Part shown: positions 37,778-46,799 of the stretch, one piece after another
Layout of the letters: every line of letters starts with the position of its first letter
Position numbering within the stretch: position 1 is the stretch's first letter
From: Paenibacillus timonensis
Lineage (GTDB): Bacteria; Bacillota; Bacilli; Paenibacillales; Paenibacillaceae
DNA: 64,000 nt
Assembly: GCF_022427145.1 (NCBI RefSeq)
Contig: NZ_JAKSXN010000022.1
Span: forward strand, 1 to 64,000
Reading direction: 5' to 3'
Program-made: the position numbers and the translations under genes
Notes under the pieces: generated by a model
Seen by the model: the letters and a program-made list of their open reading frames with translations, nothing else
Database searches by the model: none
Told to the model about the DNA's origin: nothing

Positions 37778-39810
37778 AAATTCACCACCCCGACACTTTG
37801 GATTTCAACATTTGGTTCCAGTTCGCTGTAGGATAATACCGGAATATCCTGCATGCTGCGCTCGATGACTTGCCGCAAATACATGCGGATCGTCGGCGAG
37901 GTGAGCAGGATCGGCTGATGGCCCGTTTGCACCAAACGGTTAATTTGCTCCGTCAGTTTCTGGAATACGGTTTGCGTTGAAGCCGGATCCAGCGCCAGAT
38001 AACTTCCCTGTTCCGTCTGCTGTACGCTCTCAGCGATTTTCTTCTCCAGGGTAGGTCCAACGGTAATCACACGCATCGTTTCGCCCGGTTGGGTAAATTG
38101 CTGCGTGATTTGCCGGGATAACGCCTGTCTAACGTATTCGGTCAACACGTCGGGATCCTTGGTGTAGGTTCCGTAATCCGCCAACGTCTCGAATATCGAC
38201 ACCATATCGCGTATCGAGATTTTCTCCCTCAGCAGTTTAGCCAGGACCTTCTGCACATCACCAATCGATAAGACCGACGGGATCAACTCGTCGACAAGAA
38301 CCGCGTAGTTTTCCTTGAGGTTGTCGACCAGGGCTTTGGTCTCTTGACGGCCAAGCAGCTCATGCGCGTGCTTCTTGATCAATTCCGTCAAGTGCGTTGC
38401 CACCACGGATGGCGGATCGACCACCGTATACCCGGACAATTCCGCTCGGTCCTTGGTCGCTTCGTCGATCCAAAGGGCCGGCAGACCAAACGCAGGTTCG
38501 CGGGTCTCGATACCCGTAATCGTATCGTCATCCATCCCGGGACTCATGGCCAAATAGTGATTAAGTAATAATTCACCGCCGCCTACGACATTTCCTTTTA
38601 TTTTGATGACATATTCGTTCGGTTTTAGTTGAATATTGTCGCGAATGCGAATGACCGGAACAACCAGGCCTAATTCAAGCGCGCATTGACGCCTGATCAT
38701 GATGATCCGGTCCAGCAAATCGCCGCCTTGGCCGGTATCGGCCAGCGGAATGAGGCCGTATCCGAATTCGAATTCGATCGGATCCACCTGAAGCAGGTTG
38801 ATGACACTCTCGGGGCTGCGTACCTCTTCGATTTGCTGCTCTTCTTCCTGTTGTTCCTGCTCGATTTGCCGGCGGTCCATATTTTTCTGCATCTTAAAGG
38901 CAGCGAAAATCAATAACCCGGCGAACGGGTACGTCGTCCAAATCCCGATCGGTGTAAACGTACCGAGCAGGACGATGGTCCCGGCTACCACGAATAGCAG
39001 CTTCGGATACGTAAACAGCTGCCCCGTAATATCATCCGCCAGGTTTCCTTCCGAGGAGGCGCGAGTGACGATCAGACCGGCTGCCGTGGAAATCAACAGC
39101 GCCGGGATCTGGCTGACCAAGCCGTCCCCGATCGTCAGGAGCGAGTAGGTCGAAAGGGCATCCGCAAACGGCATGCCGTGGATCGTCATCCCGATGATAA
39201 AGCCCCCGATCAGGTTGATCAGGAGGATGATGATGCTCGCGATGGCATCTCCTTTTACGAATTTACTCGCACCATCCATGGCACCGTAAAAATCGGCTTC
39301 CCGTTCAATCTTGCTGCGGCGCTCTCGCGCCTGCTGCTCGTTAATCAGTCCGGCGTTCAGGTCAGCGTCGATACTCATTTGTTTCCCCGGCATCGCGTCC
39401 AGCGTAAACCGGGCAGCAACCTCGGCCACGCGTTCCGAGCCTTTGGTAATGACGATAAACTGAACGACCACGAGAATCAGGAAGACGACAAAACCGACAA
39501 CGGGTTCCCCGTGAGAAACCCATGAACCGAAGGTGGCCACCACGTGGCCGGCTTTGGCCTGTCCCAGAATTAGCTTGGTGGTCGAAACATTTAGCGCCAA
39601 GCGGAATAAGGTCGTGATGAGCAGCATCGCCGGAAAGATGGAAAACTGCAGCGCTTCCCGGGTGTTCATCGCAACGAGCAAAATGATCAGCGCAAGCGAA
39701 ATATTGATAATCAGCAAAATATCCAGCAGCCAAGTCGGGATCGGAACGATCATCAGCAAGACGATGCCGATTATGCCAACAAGAATAAATAAGTCCTTAA
39801 ATTTCTTCAC
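37774..39810 (-). CDS. flhA: flagellar type III export protein FlhA
   Basis: FlhA is the large export-gate subunit; its cytoplasmic domain binds chaperone-substrate complexes. The 678-residue product has about eight N-terminal membrane helices (residues 10-300), the charged loop with the SRKMSIDADLNAG-type motif (here GKQMSIDADLNAGLI), and a C-terminal cytoplasmic domain. Length equals that of B. subtilis (677). Confidence 0.97.
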   Translation of the reverse strand: MKKFKDLFILVGIIGIVLLMIVPIPTWLLDILLIINISLALIILLVAMNTREALQFSIFPAMLLITTLFRLALNVSTTKLILGQAKAGHVVATFGSWVSHGEPVVGFVVFLILVVVQFIVITKGSERVAEVAARFTLDAMPGKQMSIDADLNAGLINEQQARERRSKIEREADFYGAMDGASKFVKGDAIASIIILLINLIGGFIIGMTIHGMPFADALSTYSLLTIGDGLVSQIPALLISTAAGLIVTRASSEGNLADDITGQLFTYPKLLFVVAGTIVLLGTFTPIGIWTTYPFAGLLIFAAFKMQKNMDRRQIEQEQQEEEQQIEEVRSPESVINLLQVDPIEFEFGYGLIPLADTGQGGDLLDRIIMIRRQCALELGLVVPVIRIRDNIQLKPNEYVIKIKGNVVGGGELLLNHYLAMSPGMDDDTITGIETREPAFGLPALWIDEATKDRAELSGYTVVDPPSVVATHLTELIKKHAHELLGRQETKALVDNLKENYAVLVDELIPSVLSIGDVQKVLAKLLREKISIRDMVSIFETLADYGTYTKDPDVLTEYVRQALSRQITQQFTQPGETMRVITVGPTLEKKIAESVQQTEQGSYLALDPASTQTVFQKLTEQINRLVQTGHQPILLTSPTIRMYLRQVIERSMQDIPVLSYSELEPNVEIQSVGVVNL

Positions 39811-39831
39811 GTCTGTTCCCCTCCGATCCCA

Positions 39832-40923
39832 TTATGATTTGGCTCTGCCTTTGATTCGGTATACGTAAGCCAGCACTTCAGCGACGGCTTGGAACAAATC
39901 CGCGGGGATCGTATCCCCGATTTCGGTTCGTTGAAACAGCGCCCGTGCCAGCGGCTTGTTTTCCATGGTAATTACGCCATGTTCCTTAGCGATTTCCTTA
40001 ATGCGGAGCGCCACGTAGTCTTGCCCTTTGGCGATGACTTGCGGAGCATCCATTTTAGATCCGTCGTACTTCAGAGCGACCGCGAAATGGGTAGGGTTGG
40101 TAATAATAACGTCGGCTTTCGGCACTTCTTGCATCATCCGTTGCAGAGCCATCCGCCGTTGACGTTCCCGAATTTTCCCTTTAATGATCGGATCGCCTTC
40201 CATTTTCTTGTATTCATCTTTGATGTCTTGCTTGGACATCTTCAGGTTCTTCTCATGTTCATATCGCTGATACATATAATCCAGGGCCGCGAGCACGATC
40301 AAGGCTGCGGCAATTTTGATCCCCAAGTTCATCGTCAGTTGGGCGGTAAAATGAAACGTATCATCCACCGATAAATGCCCCAGGGCGGATAAGCTTCCGC
40401 GATACCCCCAAATCGTCGAGTAAACGAGGTATCCGATGATCAGCAATTTAAAGAGGGTTTTCAGAAATTCAACCAGCGACCGCATCGAAAAAATGTTCTT
40501 AAAACCTTTGATCGGATCCAACTTGCTGAACTTCATCTTGAGCGGCTCTCCGATAAACAGGAAACCGATCTGCGCATAATTGGCAACGACAGCCACCACG
40601 ACTACGACCAAGAAGATCGGAGCGAGCAGCAATAACACCTGAACCGCATAGTCTCCCATCATCGTCATCACGTTTGTTTGCGTCACGTCCATCGTTAACC
40701 GATGATAAAACACGTCGACGAACAAACTGACCAACCGTTCCTTGATATATCCTCCGAACGCGGTCAGACATAAAAAACCGGCCATCAATAACAAGGCCCC
40801 GGTCAATTCCTGGCTTTTGGCCACTTGACCTTTTTTGCGGGCGTCCTGACGTTTCTTCGGAGTCGCTTTTTCCGTCTTTTCGCCGGCGAACAGCTGCAGA
40901 TCAAGCGAATACCGATATGACAT
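39832..40923 (-). CDS. flhB: flagellar type III export switch protein FlhB
   Basis: FlhB switches export specificity after self-cleavage at the NPTH motif. The 363-residue protein begins LDLQLFAGEKTEKATPKKRQ, has four membrane helices, and a C-terminal domain with the autocleavage motif TNPTHFAVAL near residue 270. It lies between fliR and flhA. Confidence 0.97.
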   Translation of the reverse strand: MSYRYSLDLQLFAGEKTEKATPKKRQDARKKGQVAKSQELTGALLLMAGFLCLTAFGGYIKERLVSLFVDVFYHRLTMDVTQTNVMTMMGDYAVQVLLLLAPIFLVVVVVAVVANYAQIGFLFIGEPLKMKFSKLDPIKGFKNIFSMRSLVEFLKTLFKLLIIGYLVYSTIWGYRGSLSALGHLSVDDTFHFTAQLTMNLGIKIAAALIVLAALDYMYQRYEHEKNLKMSKQDIKDEYKKMEGDPIIKGKIRERQRRMALQRMMQEVPKADVIITNPTHFAVALKYDGSKMDAPQVIAKGQDYVALRIKEIAKEHGVITMENKPLARALFQRTEIGDTIPADLFQAVAEVLAYVYRIKGRAKS

Positions 40924-40937
40924 AGCGATCCCCCATC

Positions 40938-41726
40938 CTACTTCGGCCTTTGTCCGATCGTACCGAGCAGATCATGCAGCGCACGGAACAACACCTCGAA
41001 CAAAGATTGAAACGCAACGATAAAGCCAGGCACGAGCACCAGAAGTACCAGTAAACCCACGATAATCTTTACCGGAATCCCGATAACGAAAATGTTGAAT
41101 TGCGGAGCCGTTCGAGCCAAAAACCCAAGCGCCACGTCGGTGACGAACAGGGCGACCACAAGCGGGGCCGACATCTGGAACGCCAGCAAAAACGCTTGGC
41201 TGAAGGTCTGAAGCAGAAATTCGGCCAGATCCCCATTGTAAATCTTTTGGAATAAATCATTAGACAACGGGATCCAGTTATAGCTTCGAATGACCGCATC
41301 CAGCAAATAGTGATGTCCGTTCATGCTAAGGAACATCAACGTCGCGATGATATATTTCAGGTTGCCTAGAACCGGCGCCGCTGCTCCGGTCATGGGATCG
41401 ATCACGTTGGCGATCCCGAAGCCGATTTGAATGTCGATGAACGAGCCGGCCATTTGTATGACGGAAAAAATCAGATTCGCGACATACCCCATCAGCAGAC
41501 CAACCAGTACCTCGCGCAAAATAAACAGCACGTATCCCAAATCGTTGGGTATCGCTTGATTCGGACCAATCGTCAACAGAATGACGACCGCAATGATGCC
41601 GGAGAAACCCACCTTAAACGTAGTCGGCACCGTTCGAGATGAAAATATCGGTGAAACTACAAAAAAGGCTGTCATTCGACAAAAAATAAGCATAAAAGCA
41701 GAAATTCCGTGCAATAAAGTATCCAT
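40938..41726 (-). CDS. fliR: flagellar export gate protein FliR
   Basis: FliR forms the export-gate core with FliP and FliQ. The 262-residue, strongly hydrophobic protein has about six membrane segments and the family feature GLLMGYVANLIFSVIQMAGS near residue 75. It follows fliQ by 12 bases. Confidence 0.96.
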   Translation of the reverse strand: MDTLLHGISAFMLIFCRMTAFFVVSPIFSSRTVPTTFKVGFSGIIAVVILLTIGPNQAIPNDLGYVLFILREVLVGLLMGYVANLIFSVIQMAGSFIDIQIGFGIANVIDPMTGAAAPVLGNLKYIIATLMFLSMNGHHYLLDAVIRSYNWIPLSNDLFQKIYNGDLAEFLLQTFSQAFLLAFQMSAPLVVALFVTDVALGFLARTAPQFNIFVIGIPVKIIVGLLVLLVLVPGFIVAFQSLFEVLFRALHDLLGTIGQRPK

Positions 41727-41738
41727 AATATCGGCAAC

Positions 41739-42008
41739 CTAACCGATATAACTAGATAGGTTATTTAGAATTCCATAGGTAAAGTCCACCAGCGTCGTCA
41801 AAATCCAAGGACCAAACAACAGCAGAGCGACCAAAACAGCAACGATTTTGGGAACGAAGGCAAGCGTCTGCTCCTGAATTTGGGTCGTCGCTTGAAAAAT
41901 ACTCACCAAGAGCCCCACCGCGAGACCGATTAACAGCATCGGCGCGCTGACCTTCAACACGGTATAAACGACTTGTCCGGCCAAACCGATAATAAATTCC
42001 GAACTCAT
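41739..42008 (-). CDS. fliQ: flagellar export gate protein FliQ
   Basis: A typical 89-residue two-helix FliQ with KVSAPMLLIGLAVGLLVSIFQATTQIQEQTL and KIVAVLVALLLFGPWI. Four or so copies assemble around FliP-FliR in the export gate. Follows fliP. Confidence 0.96.
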   Translation of the reverse strand: MSSEFIIGLAGQVVYTVLKVSAPMLLIGLAVGLLVSIFQATTQIQEQTLAFVPKIVAVLVALLLFGPWILTTLVDFTYGILNNLSSYIG

Positions 42009-42052
42009 TAACCGCTTTCTCCTTCCCTGAACCTGGACCTATCCCATTATTC

Positions 42053-42820
42053 TTAGGTATTAAAGCTAACCAACAATGATTTGACGATTAAATACCAACC
42101 ATCCACCAGCACGAACAGCAGGATTTTGAACGGCAGCGATATCATGACCGGCGGCAGCATCATCATCCCCATCGCCATGAGCACGCTGGATACGACGATA
42201 TCGATAATCAGAAACGGTATGAAAATCATAAAGCCCATTTGAAATGCCGTCTTGAGTTCGCTAATGGCAAAAGCGGGTACCATGACCAATAGAGGAATGT
42301 CCTCATAGCTCTTGGGTTTTTCCATTTTGGTATAACCCATGAACAGTTGTAGGTCTTTGGTTCTCGTATGCGAGTACATGAATTTCTTCATGGGAACCGC
42401 CGCTTTATCCAACGCTTCGGATTGGGTGATTTCCCCTTTGATATAAGGCTGAACCGCTACCTCATTAATCGTGGAAAGCGTTGGGCTCATGACGAATAGC
42501 GTTAAGAACAAGGCAAGTCCGATCAGCACCTGATTCGGGGGCATTTGCTGCGTTCCCAAGGAACTGCGGACAAACCCCAAAACCACGACGATTCGGGTAA
42601 AGCTTGTCATCAGCACCAAAATCGCCGGCGCGATACTAAGTACCGTAATTAACAAGATGATCGATAACGAACTGGTTCCAGACGCCCCGCCCGAGTCCGA
42701 ATTACCGATTTGAATGTCGATGCTCGGAATCGGGTCAACGGGTTCGGCCGATGCTACGGAGACCGCGAGTATGCTCCATATCGTCAGCAGCAAGCCGACA
42801 ATTATCAATTTTCTCTTCAT
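42053..42820 (-). CDS. fliP: flagellar export gate protein FliP
   Basis: FliP is the main component of the export channel. The 255-residue protein has an N-terminal signal peptide (KRKLIIVGLLLTIWSILAVSVASA), then TSFTRIVVVLGFVRSSLGTQQMPPNQVLIGLALFL-type membrane segments and the C-terminal SVLMAMGMMMLPPVMISLPFK. Its start overlaps the fliO stop by four bases. Confidence 0.97.
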   Translation of the reverse strand: MKRKLIIVGLLLTIWSILAVSVASAEPVDPIPSIDIQIGNSDSGGASGTSSLSIILLITVLSIAPAILVLMTSFTRIVVVLGFVRSSLGTQQMPPNQVLIGLALFLTLFVMSPTLSTINEVAVQPYIKGEITQSEALDKAAVPMKKFMYSHTRTKDLQLFMGYTKMEKPKSYEDIPLLVMVPAFAISELKTAFQMGFMIFIPFLIIDIVVSSVLMAMGMMMLPPVMISLPFKILLFVLVDGWYLIVKSLLVSFNT

Positions 42821-43356
42821 GAATCCCTCGACCGATCTGTAGATTGTTCTTCCGGATCCTGCAATAGTTCCTCCATTTGCCGTTTTCGGTCCGGCATTTT
42901 CCGCAGCTGCGATTGGAACACCTCATGGAAAGCTACTCCGTCAAGCTCTTCTTCCTCTCGAGGTGGTTCTTTGCGAAACCGGGAGATCAAGCCGGACAAG
43001 GTCGACGACAATCCGGCAAATTCCGATCCTTCTCCTTCGAAGGCTTGCACCAGCGAAGCTACCTCGTCCGGGCCGGATATTTTGTCCACAAGGGAAATAT
43101 CCTCGCCGACGCCCACAAGATAGATGCTCCCCCCGAGTTCAATCACTTGCAGGGATTTGTTCGGTCCGAGGCCAATGGCTCCCAAAGTACGGATCGCGCG
43201 ACTCTGGGACAAATACCGGTTCCTTTTGCCAAGGAAACGGATCAGTAAGACGATTAAAGCAATGATCAGGCCAAGAACTACGATGACGGTAAACAAGTTC
43301 CCCCAAAGGTTGACATCCCCAGAATTAAACGGGGGAGACTCCTGCGGATTATTCAT
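42817..43356 (-). CDS. fliO: flagellar biosynthesis protein FliO (FliZ of Bacillus)
   Basis: FliO stabilises FliP during assembly of the export gate. The 179-residue product has one membrane helix (NLFTVIVVLGLIIALIVLLIRFL, residues 20-42) followed by the FliO domain (LGAIGLGPNKSLQVIELGGSIYLVGV) and an acidic tail. No large periplasmic signal region precedes the helix, unlike some Bacillus versions. It begins eight bases after cheY. Confidence 0.9.
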   Translation of the reverse strand: MNNPQESPPFNSGDVNLWGNLFTVIVVLGLIIALIVLLIRFLGKRNRYLSQSRAIRTLGAIGLGPNKSLQVIELGGSIYLVGVGEDISLVDKISGPDEVASLVQAFEGEGSEFAGLSSTLSGLISRFRKEPPREEEELDGVAFHEVFQSQLRKMPDRKRQMEELLQDPEEQSTDRSRDS

Positions 43357-43364
43357 CGCTTAGC

Positions 43365-43730
43365 TTACACCCCAAGCGTTTTGTTGATCGCTTCGATAAC
43401 CCGGTCGGATTGGAAAGGCTTCACGATAAAGTCCTTCGCGCCGGCTTGAATCGCATCGATAACCATCGCTTGTTGTCCCATCGCGGAGCACATAATGACT
43501 TTCGCGTTCGGGTCCAGCTTCTTGATCTCTTTCAACGCCGCGATGCCGTCCATTTCCGGCATCGTAATATCCATCGTGATCAGATCCGGATGCAGCTCTT
43601 TGAATTTCTCGATGGCTTGCGCGCCGTCCTGCGCCTCACCCACGACTTCAAACCCGTTTTTCGTCAAAATATCCCGGATCATCATTCTCATAAATGCTGC
43701 GTCGTCTACGATAAGAATTCGGTTAGCCAT
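43365..43730 (-). CDS. cheY: chemotaxis response regulator CheY
   Basis: CheY-P binds the FliM/FliY switch to bias flagellar rotation. The 121-residue single receiver has the acidic pair D9-D10, phosphoacceptor Asp54 (LITMDITMPEMDG), Ser82/Ala83 and Lys104 (IVKPF). It sits between fliY and fliO as in B. subtilis. Confidence 0.97.
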   Translation of the reverse strand: MANRILIVDDAAFMRMMIRDILTKNGFEVVGEAQDGAQAIEKFKELHPDLITMDITMPEMDGIAALKEIKKLDPNAKVIMCSAMGQQAMVIDAIQAGAKDFIVKPFQSDRVIEAINKTLGV

Positions 43731-43757
43731 TGATATAAAATCCTCCCTAAACTTCTA

Positions 43758-44996
43758 CTATTGTAATTTTTGAATGCGGTCCCACTGGCTTACGATATCC
43801 GTGACGCGTACCCCGAAGTTTTCGTCAATGACGACCACCTCGCCTTTGGCGATCAGTTTGTTGTTCACCAGGATATCCACGGGCTCACCGGCGAGCTTGT
43901 CCAGCTCGATAATGGAACCTTGAGAGAGTTCCAGGATATCTTTGATTTGCCGCTGGGTCCTTCCTAATTCTACGGTGACTTTAAGGGGTATGTCCATCAG
44001 TAAGTTTAAATTATTTTCGTCCACATGACCGAAGGATGGATTGCCCAGATTAGCGAACTGTACAGGCTGTACATTTAAGTTGCGTCCTGGCATTGTTCCA
44101 TAATGATGCGGTTCGCCGTAAGGCTGGCCTTGAGGCGGATATCCATAAGGTGCCGGTTGCCCGTATCCATACCCATCTTGCATCGGCGGCTGCTGCATCG
44201 GTTGGGACGGTGCAGGTGGCTGCTGATAAACCGGTGCCTGCGGGGCAGGTGCAGCAGGCTGCGGCGCCGGTGGCGCGGCTGCCGCGGCGCTTTCCTTGGC
44301 GCCCGTATTCGTTTCCGAAGTAGAGCCGCTGATCAGGCTATCGACCATCTCCTTCGCAAACTTGACCGTTAGCAGCTGCATAATCGTGGAGTCGATCAAA
44401 TCTCCGATCGTTAGACGGAATGAGATCTTGATGAGCGGATCCGCTTCCGGCAAGCTGCCGAGGCCATGGCCGTCGGTCATATTCAGGATATCGATGCCGG
44501 GCGGCGAGATATTAACGAACCGGTTAAAAATAGTAGACATCGACGTGGCCGATGATCCCATCATTTGGTTCATGGCTTCTTGTACGGCACTAATGTGAAT
44601 CTCGTTCAACTCTTCTTCAGCGGGATTCCCTTCCCCGCCAAGCATGAGGTCTGCAATAACCTGGGCGTCCCTCGTCTTAATGACCAAAGAGTTCATCCCT
44701 TCAAAGCCGTCCACATACTCGACGTAGATCGCCACATGCGGTTTCGGAAATTCGGCTTCAAATTGGGCCCGAGTTATGACGGAGACCTTCGGCGTCGTAA
44801 TGTCTACCTTTTTGTTCAACAACGTGGATAGCGCCGTAGCCGCGCTGCCAAACGTTATGTTCCCGATTTCCCCCAGAGCATCCTGCTCCAAAGGCGTCAG
44901 TACATCGTTTATGGTCGGCTCTTGAGCCGTATCCTGATTGGCTTGTTTTAGCAGAGCGTCTATCTCTTCCTGGGACAAGTAATCATTGCTCGTCAA
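43758..44996 (-). CDS. fliY: flagellar motor switch phosphatase FliY
   Basis: FliY is the Gram-positive switch component that carries a CheC-like CheY-P phosphatase and a FliN-like domain. The 412-residue protein has an N-terminal CheY-binding peptide (YLSQEEIDALLKQ), two CheC motifs (ALGEIGNITFGSAATALS and ISAVQEAMNQMMGSSATSM), a Pro/Gln/Ala-rich linker (about residues 225-310), and the C-terminal SpoA domain (VTVELGRTQRQIKDILELSQGSIIELDKLAGEPVDI-type). The likely start is a TTG (44996) with AGGAG nine bases upstream, overlapping fliM by 14 bases; an ATG ten codons earlier lies inside fliM. Confidence 0.95.
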   Translation of the reverse strand: MTSNDYLSQEEIDALLKQANQDTAQEPTINDVLTPLEQDALGEIGNITFGSAATALSTLLNKKVDITTPKVSVITRAQFEAEFPKPHVAIYVEYVDGFEGMNSLVIKTRDAQVIADLMLGGEGNPAEEELNEIHISAVQEAMNQMMGSSATSMSTIFNRFVNISPPGIDILNMTDGHGLGSLPEADPLIKISFRLTIGDLIDSTIMQLLTVKFAKEMVDSLISGSTSETNTGAKESAAAAAPPAPQPAAPAPQAPVYQQPPAPSQPMQQPPMQDGYGYGQPAPYGYPPQGQPYGEPHHYGTMPGRNLNVQPVQFANLGNPSFGHVDENNLNLLMDIPLKVTVELGRTQRQIKDILELSQGSIIELDKLAGEPVDILVNNKLIAKGEVVVIDENFGVRVTDIVSQWDRIQKLQ

Positions 44997-45984
44997 GTTC
45001 TTCAACTCCTTCGCTGACAATTTCATCGATTTGGACAGCGATCCTGTCCTTCACCGTTCCGGGACTACCGATATATTTCAACTTATCGCCAATTCGGATT
45101 TGCAGCCCATCCTGAACGGGTTTGTTTAACGAGATCACGTCACCGACGGACAATCCCAGGAATTCGCGAATGGTGATCTGCGATTCACCCAGCTCCGCAA
45201 TGATCGGCAGCTTGGCTTTGTTCACCCGATTACGCAGCGCATCGACCTCTTCCGGCGCGCGCGATTTCTTCTGGGAGACGAACCAGTGGTGAACCGAAAG
45301 CTTCGGCATGATCGGTTCGATAACGACATGCGGAATACATAAGTTAATCATCCCTGACGTATCCCCGATTTTCGTGCTTAGCGAAATCAAAGCGATCGTT
45401 TCGTTCGGCGATACGATTTGCATAAACTGAGGATTGGTCTCCAGCCCCTCCATCCGCGGATTAATATCCACAATGGTTTTCCAGGCTTCCTGCAAGCTCT
45501 CGAAGGCCCGGCTGAATATTCGCTCCATGATGATCGTTTCGATCTCCGTTAGCGCTCCGATTTTCGAAGGTGCTGCTCCGAGGCCGCCCAATAGCCGGTC
45601 CAGCATGGCAAAAGCGACGTTGGGATGCACCTCCAGCACCATTCTTCCTTCGAGCGGCTCCGCTTCAAAAATGTTCAGAATCGTCATTTTCGGAATGGAG
45701 CGAATAAATTCGTCATAAGGAAGCTGCTCTACCTGAACGACGTTGATTTGCACGAACGTGCGCAGCTGAGCTGAAAAGTAGGTGGTGAGATAACGGGCAA
45801 AGTTTTCATGAATCCGGGTCAAGCTCCGAATATGATCTTTGGAGAATCTCACGGCTCTTTTAAAATCATAAGAGCGGATCTTCTTCTGCGTCTCTTCCTT
45901 TTTCAGTTCCTCGGCGTCCATTTCGCCCGACGATAACGCAGCAAGCAGCGCATCGATCTCGTTCTGCGATAATACATCAACCAA
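44983..45984 (-). CDS. fliM: flagellar motor switch protein FliM
   Basis: FliM binds CheY-P and forms the middle of the C-ring. The 333-residue protein begins VDVLSQNEIDALLAALSSGE, the CheY-binding peptide, then has the CheC-like middle domain (YDFKRAVRFSKDHIRSLTRIHENFAR) and a C-terminal SpoA domain (AELGESQITIREFLGLSVGDVI). I prefer the TTG at 45984 (AAGGGGG eight bases upstream) over the GTG three codons earlier, which sits in the ribosome site. Confidence 0.96.
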   Translation of the reverse strand: MVDVLSQNEIDALLAALSSGEMDAEELKKEETQKKIRSYDFKRAVRFSKDHIRSLTRIHENFARYLTTYFSAQLRTFVQINVVQVEQLPYDEFIRSIPKMTILNIFEAEPLEGRMVLEVHPNVAFAMLDRLLGGLGAAPSKIGALTEIETIIMERIFSRAFESLQEAWKTIVDINPRMEGLETNPQFMQIVSPNETIALISLSTKIGDTSGMINLCIPHVVIEPIMPKLSVHHWFVSQKKSRAPEEVDALRNRVNKAKLPIIAELGESQITIREFLGLSVGDVISLNKPVQDGLQIRIGDKLKYIGSPGTVKDRIAVQIDEIVSEGVEELDEQ

Positions 45985-46027
45985 ACATCTCACCCCCTTA
46001 GAAAAATCCGTATTCGATCGATATTTG

Positions 46028-46501
46028 TTAGATCGTCGTCATGATGAAGTCGGTAATATCGATTTGAATCAATTTCCCTTCCGGCAGCGACTTGTTGATC
46101 AGGTTGAGCAATTTGGAACTCAGATTGTCTTTCCCCAATGCACCCGTCAATTCTTCCGGCTTGGTATCCGCCAACGTCTTGATGATAATCGGTTTGATTT
46201 TGTAGTCCTTGATTTTGTCGAAGGCTTCCTTGGAAGCTTCATTATCCATTTGGAAAGCAAAATCGATAACTACAACGTAATCCGGTTCGGACAAGTTCGT
46301 TTTGATGTCGTCGATCGTGGAAGTGACCTTAACGATTTCATCCACCGACAATTTCTCTGGCTCAGCTACGCTATTGACTGCAGCATTTACCTCGGTACCA
46401 GGCGCGGGTTTGTTCATTTGATTCACCAGCAGGAAGGCGGCCAATACGATTAGTGTGATTGCAAGCAAAATCGTGATTAGCCAAGGCAGCATTTTTTTCA
46501 T
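46028..46501 (-). CDS. fliL: flagellar basal body-associated protein FliL
   Basis: FliL is a single-pass inner-membrane protein around the stators. The 157-residue protein has one membrane helix (LPWLITILLAITLIVLAAFLLV) and the periplasmic SPFH-like FliL domain (PDYVVVIDFAFQMDN, near residue 75). Start is the ATG overlapping the swrD stop by four bases, with GGAGG seven bases upstream; a Met two codons earlier is an alternative. Confidence 0.92.
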   Translation of the reverse strand: MKKMLPWLITILLAITLIVLAAFLLVNQMNKPAPGTEVNAAVNSVAEPEKLSVDEIVKVTSTIDDIKTNLSEPDYVVVIDFAFQMDNEASKEAFDKIKDYKIKPIIIKTLADTKPEELTGALGKDNLSSKLLNLINKSLPEGKLIQIDITDFIMTTI

Positions 46502-46722
46502 GACCATTCCTCCGTTTGTTGCACTTTAATAGTTGCTGCGTGGATGCCGATATCCTGATAATACGCTTGGATCATCGCAATAACATCGGCCGCCTTCTCC
46601 AGCACGATAATACGCTTCCCTGTAATCAGGGTGACGTAAGTATCCGGCGTTTCTTCCACGGTTTCGATCATTATGGCGTTCAACCACATCTGCGAACCGT
46701 TCAAGCGTGTTACTGAAATCAT
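46498..46722 (-). CDS. swrD: flagellar protein SwrD (FlbD family)
   Basis: The 74-residue protein matches the FlbD/SwrD family: ISVTRLNGSQMWLNAIMIETVEETPDTYVTLITGKRIIVLE. SwrD of B. subtilis raises flagellar motor torque for swarming. It is located between the hook gene and fliL, the same place as in B. subtilis. AGGAGGG precedes the ATG. Confidence 0.9.
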   Translation of the reverse strand: MISVTRLNGSQMWLNAIMIETVEETPDTYVTLITGKRIIVLEKAADVIAMIQAYYQDIGIHAATIKVQQTEEWS

Positions 46723-46760
46723 GATTTCCCTCCTAGGCGATCAAGGAAGCTGGGGGAACC

Positions 46761-46788
46761 GCCGGGGAACGGATCACCCGTCCCCGGC
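46761..46788 (-). other. strong intercistronic hairpin after the hook gene
   Basis: GCCGGGGA (46761-46768) pairs with TCCCCGGC (46781-46788), with an inner ACGG/CCGT extension. No T-run follows, so it is not a standard terminator; it could stabilise the upstream flgE message against 3' decay or attenuate the downstream genes. Confidence 0.55.
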
Positions 46789-46799
46789 TACCCCTTCGC

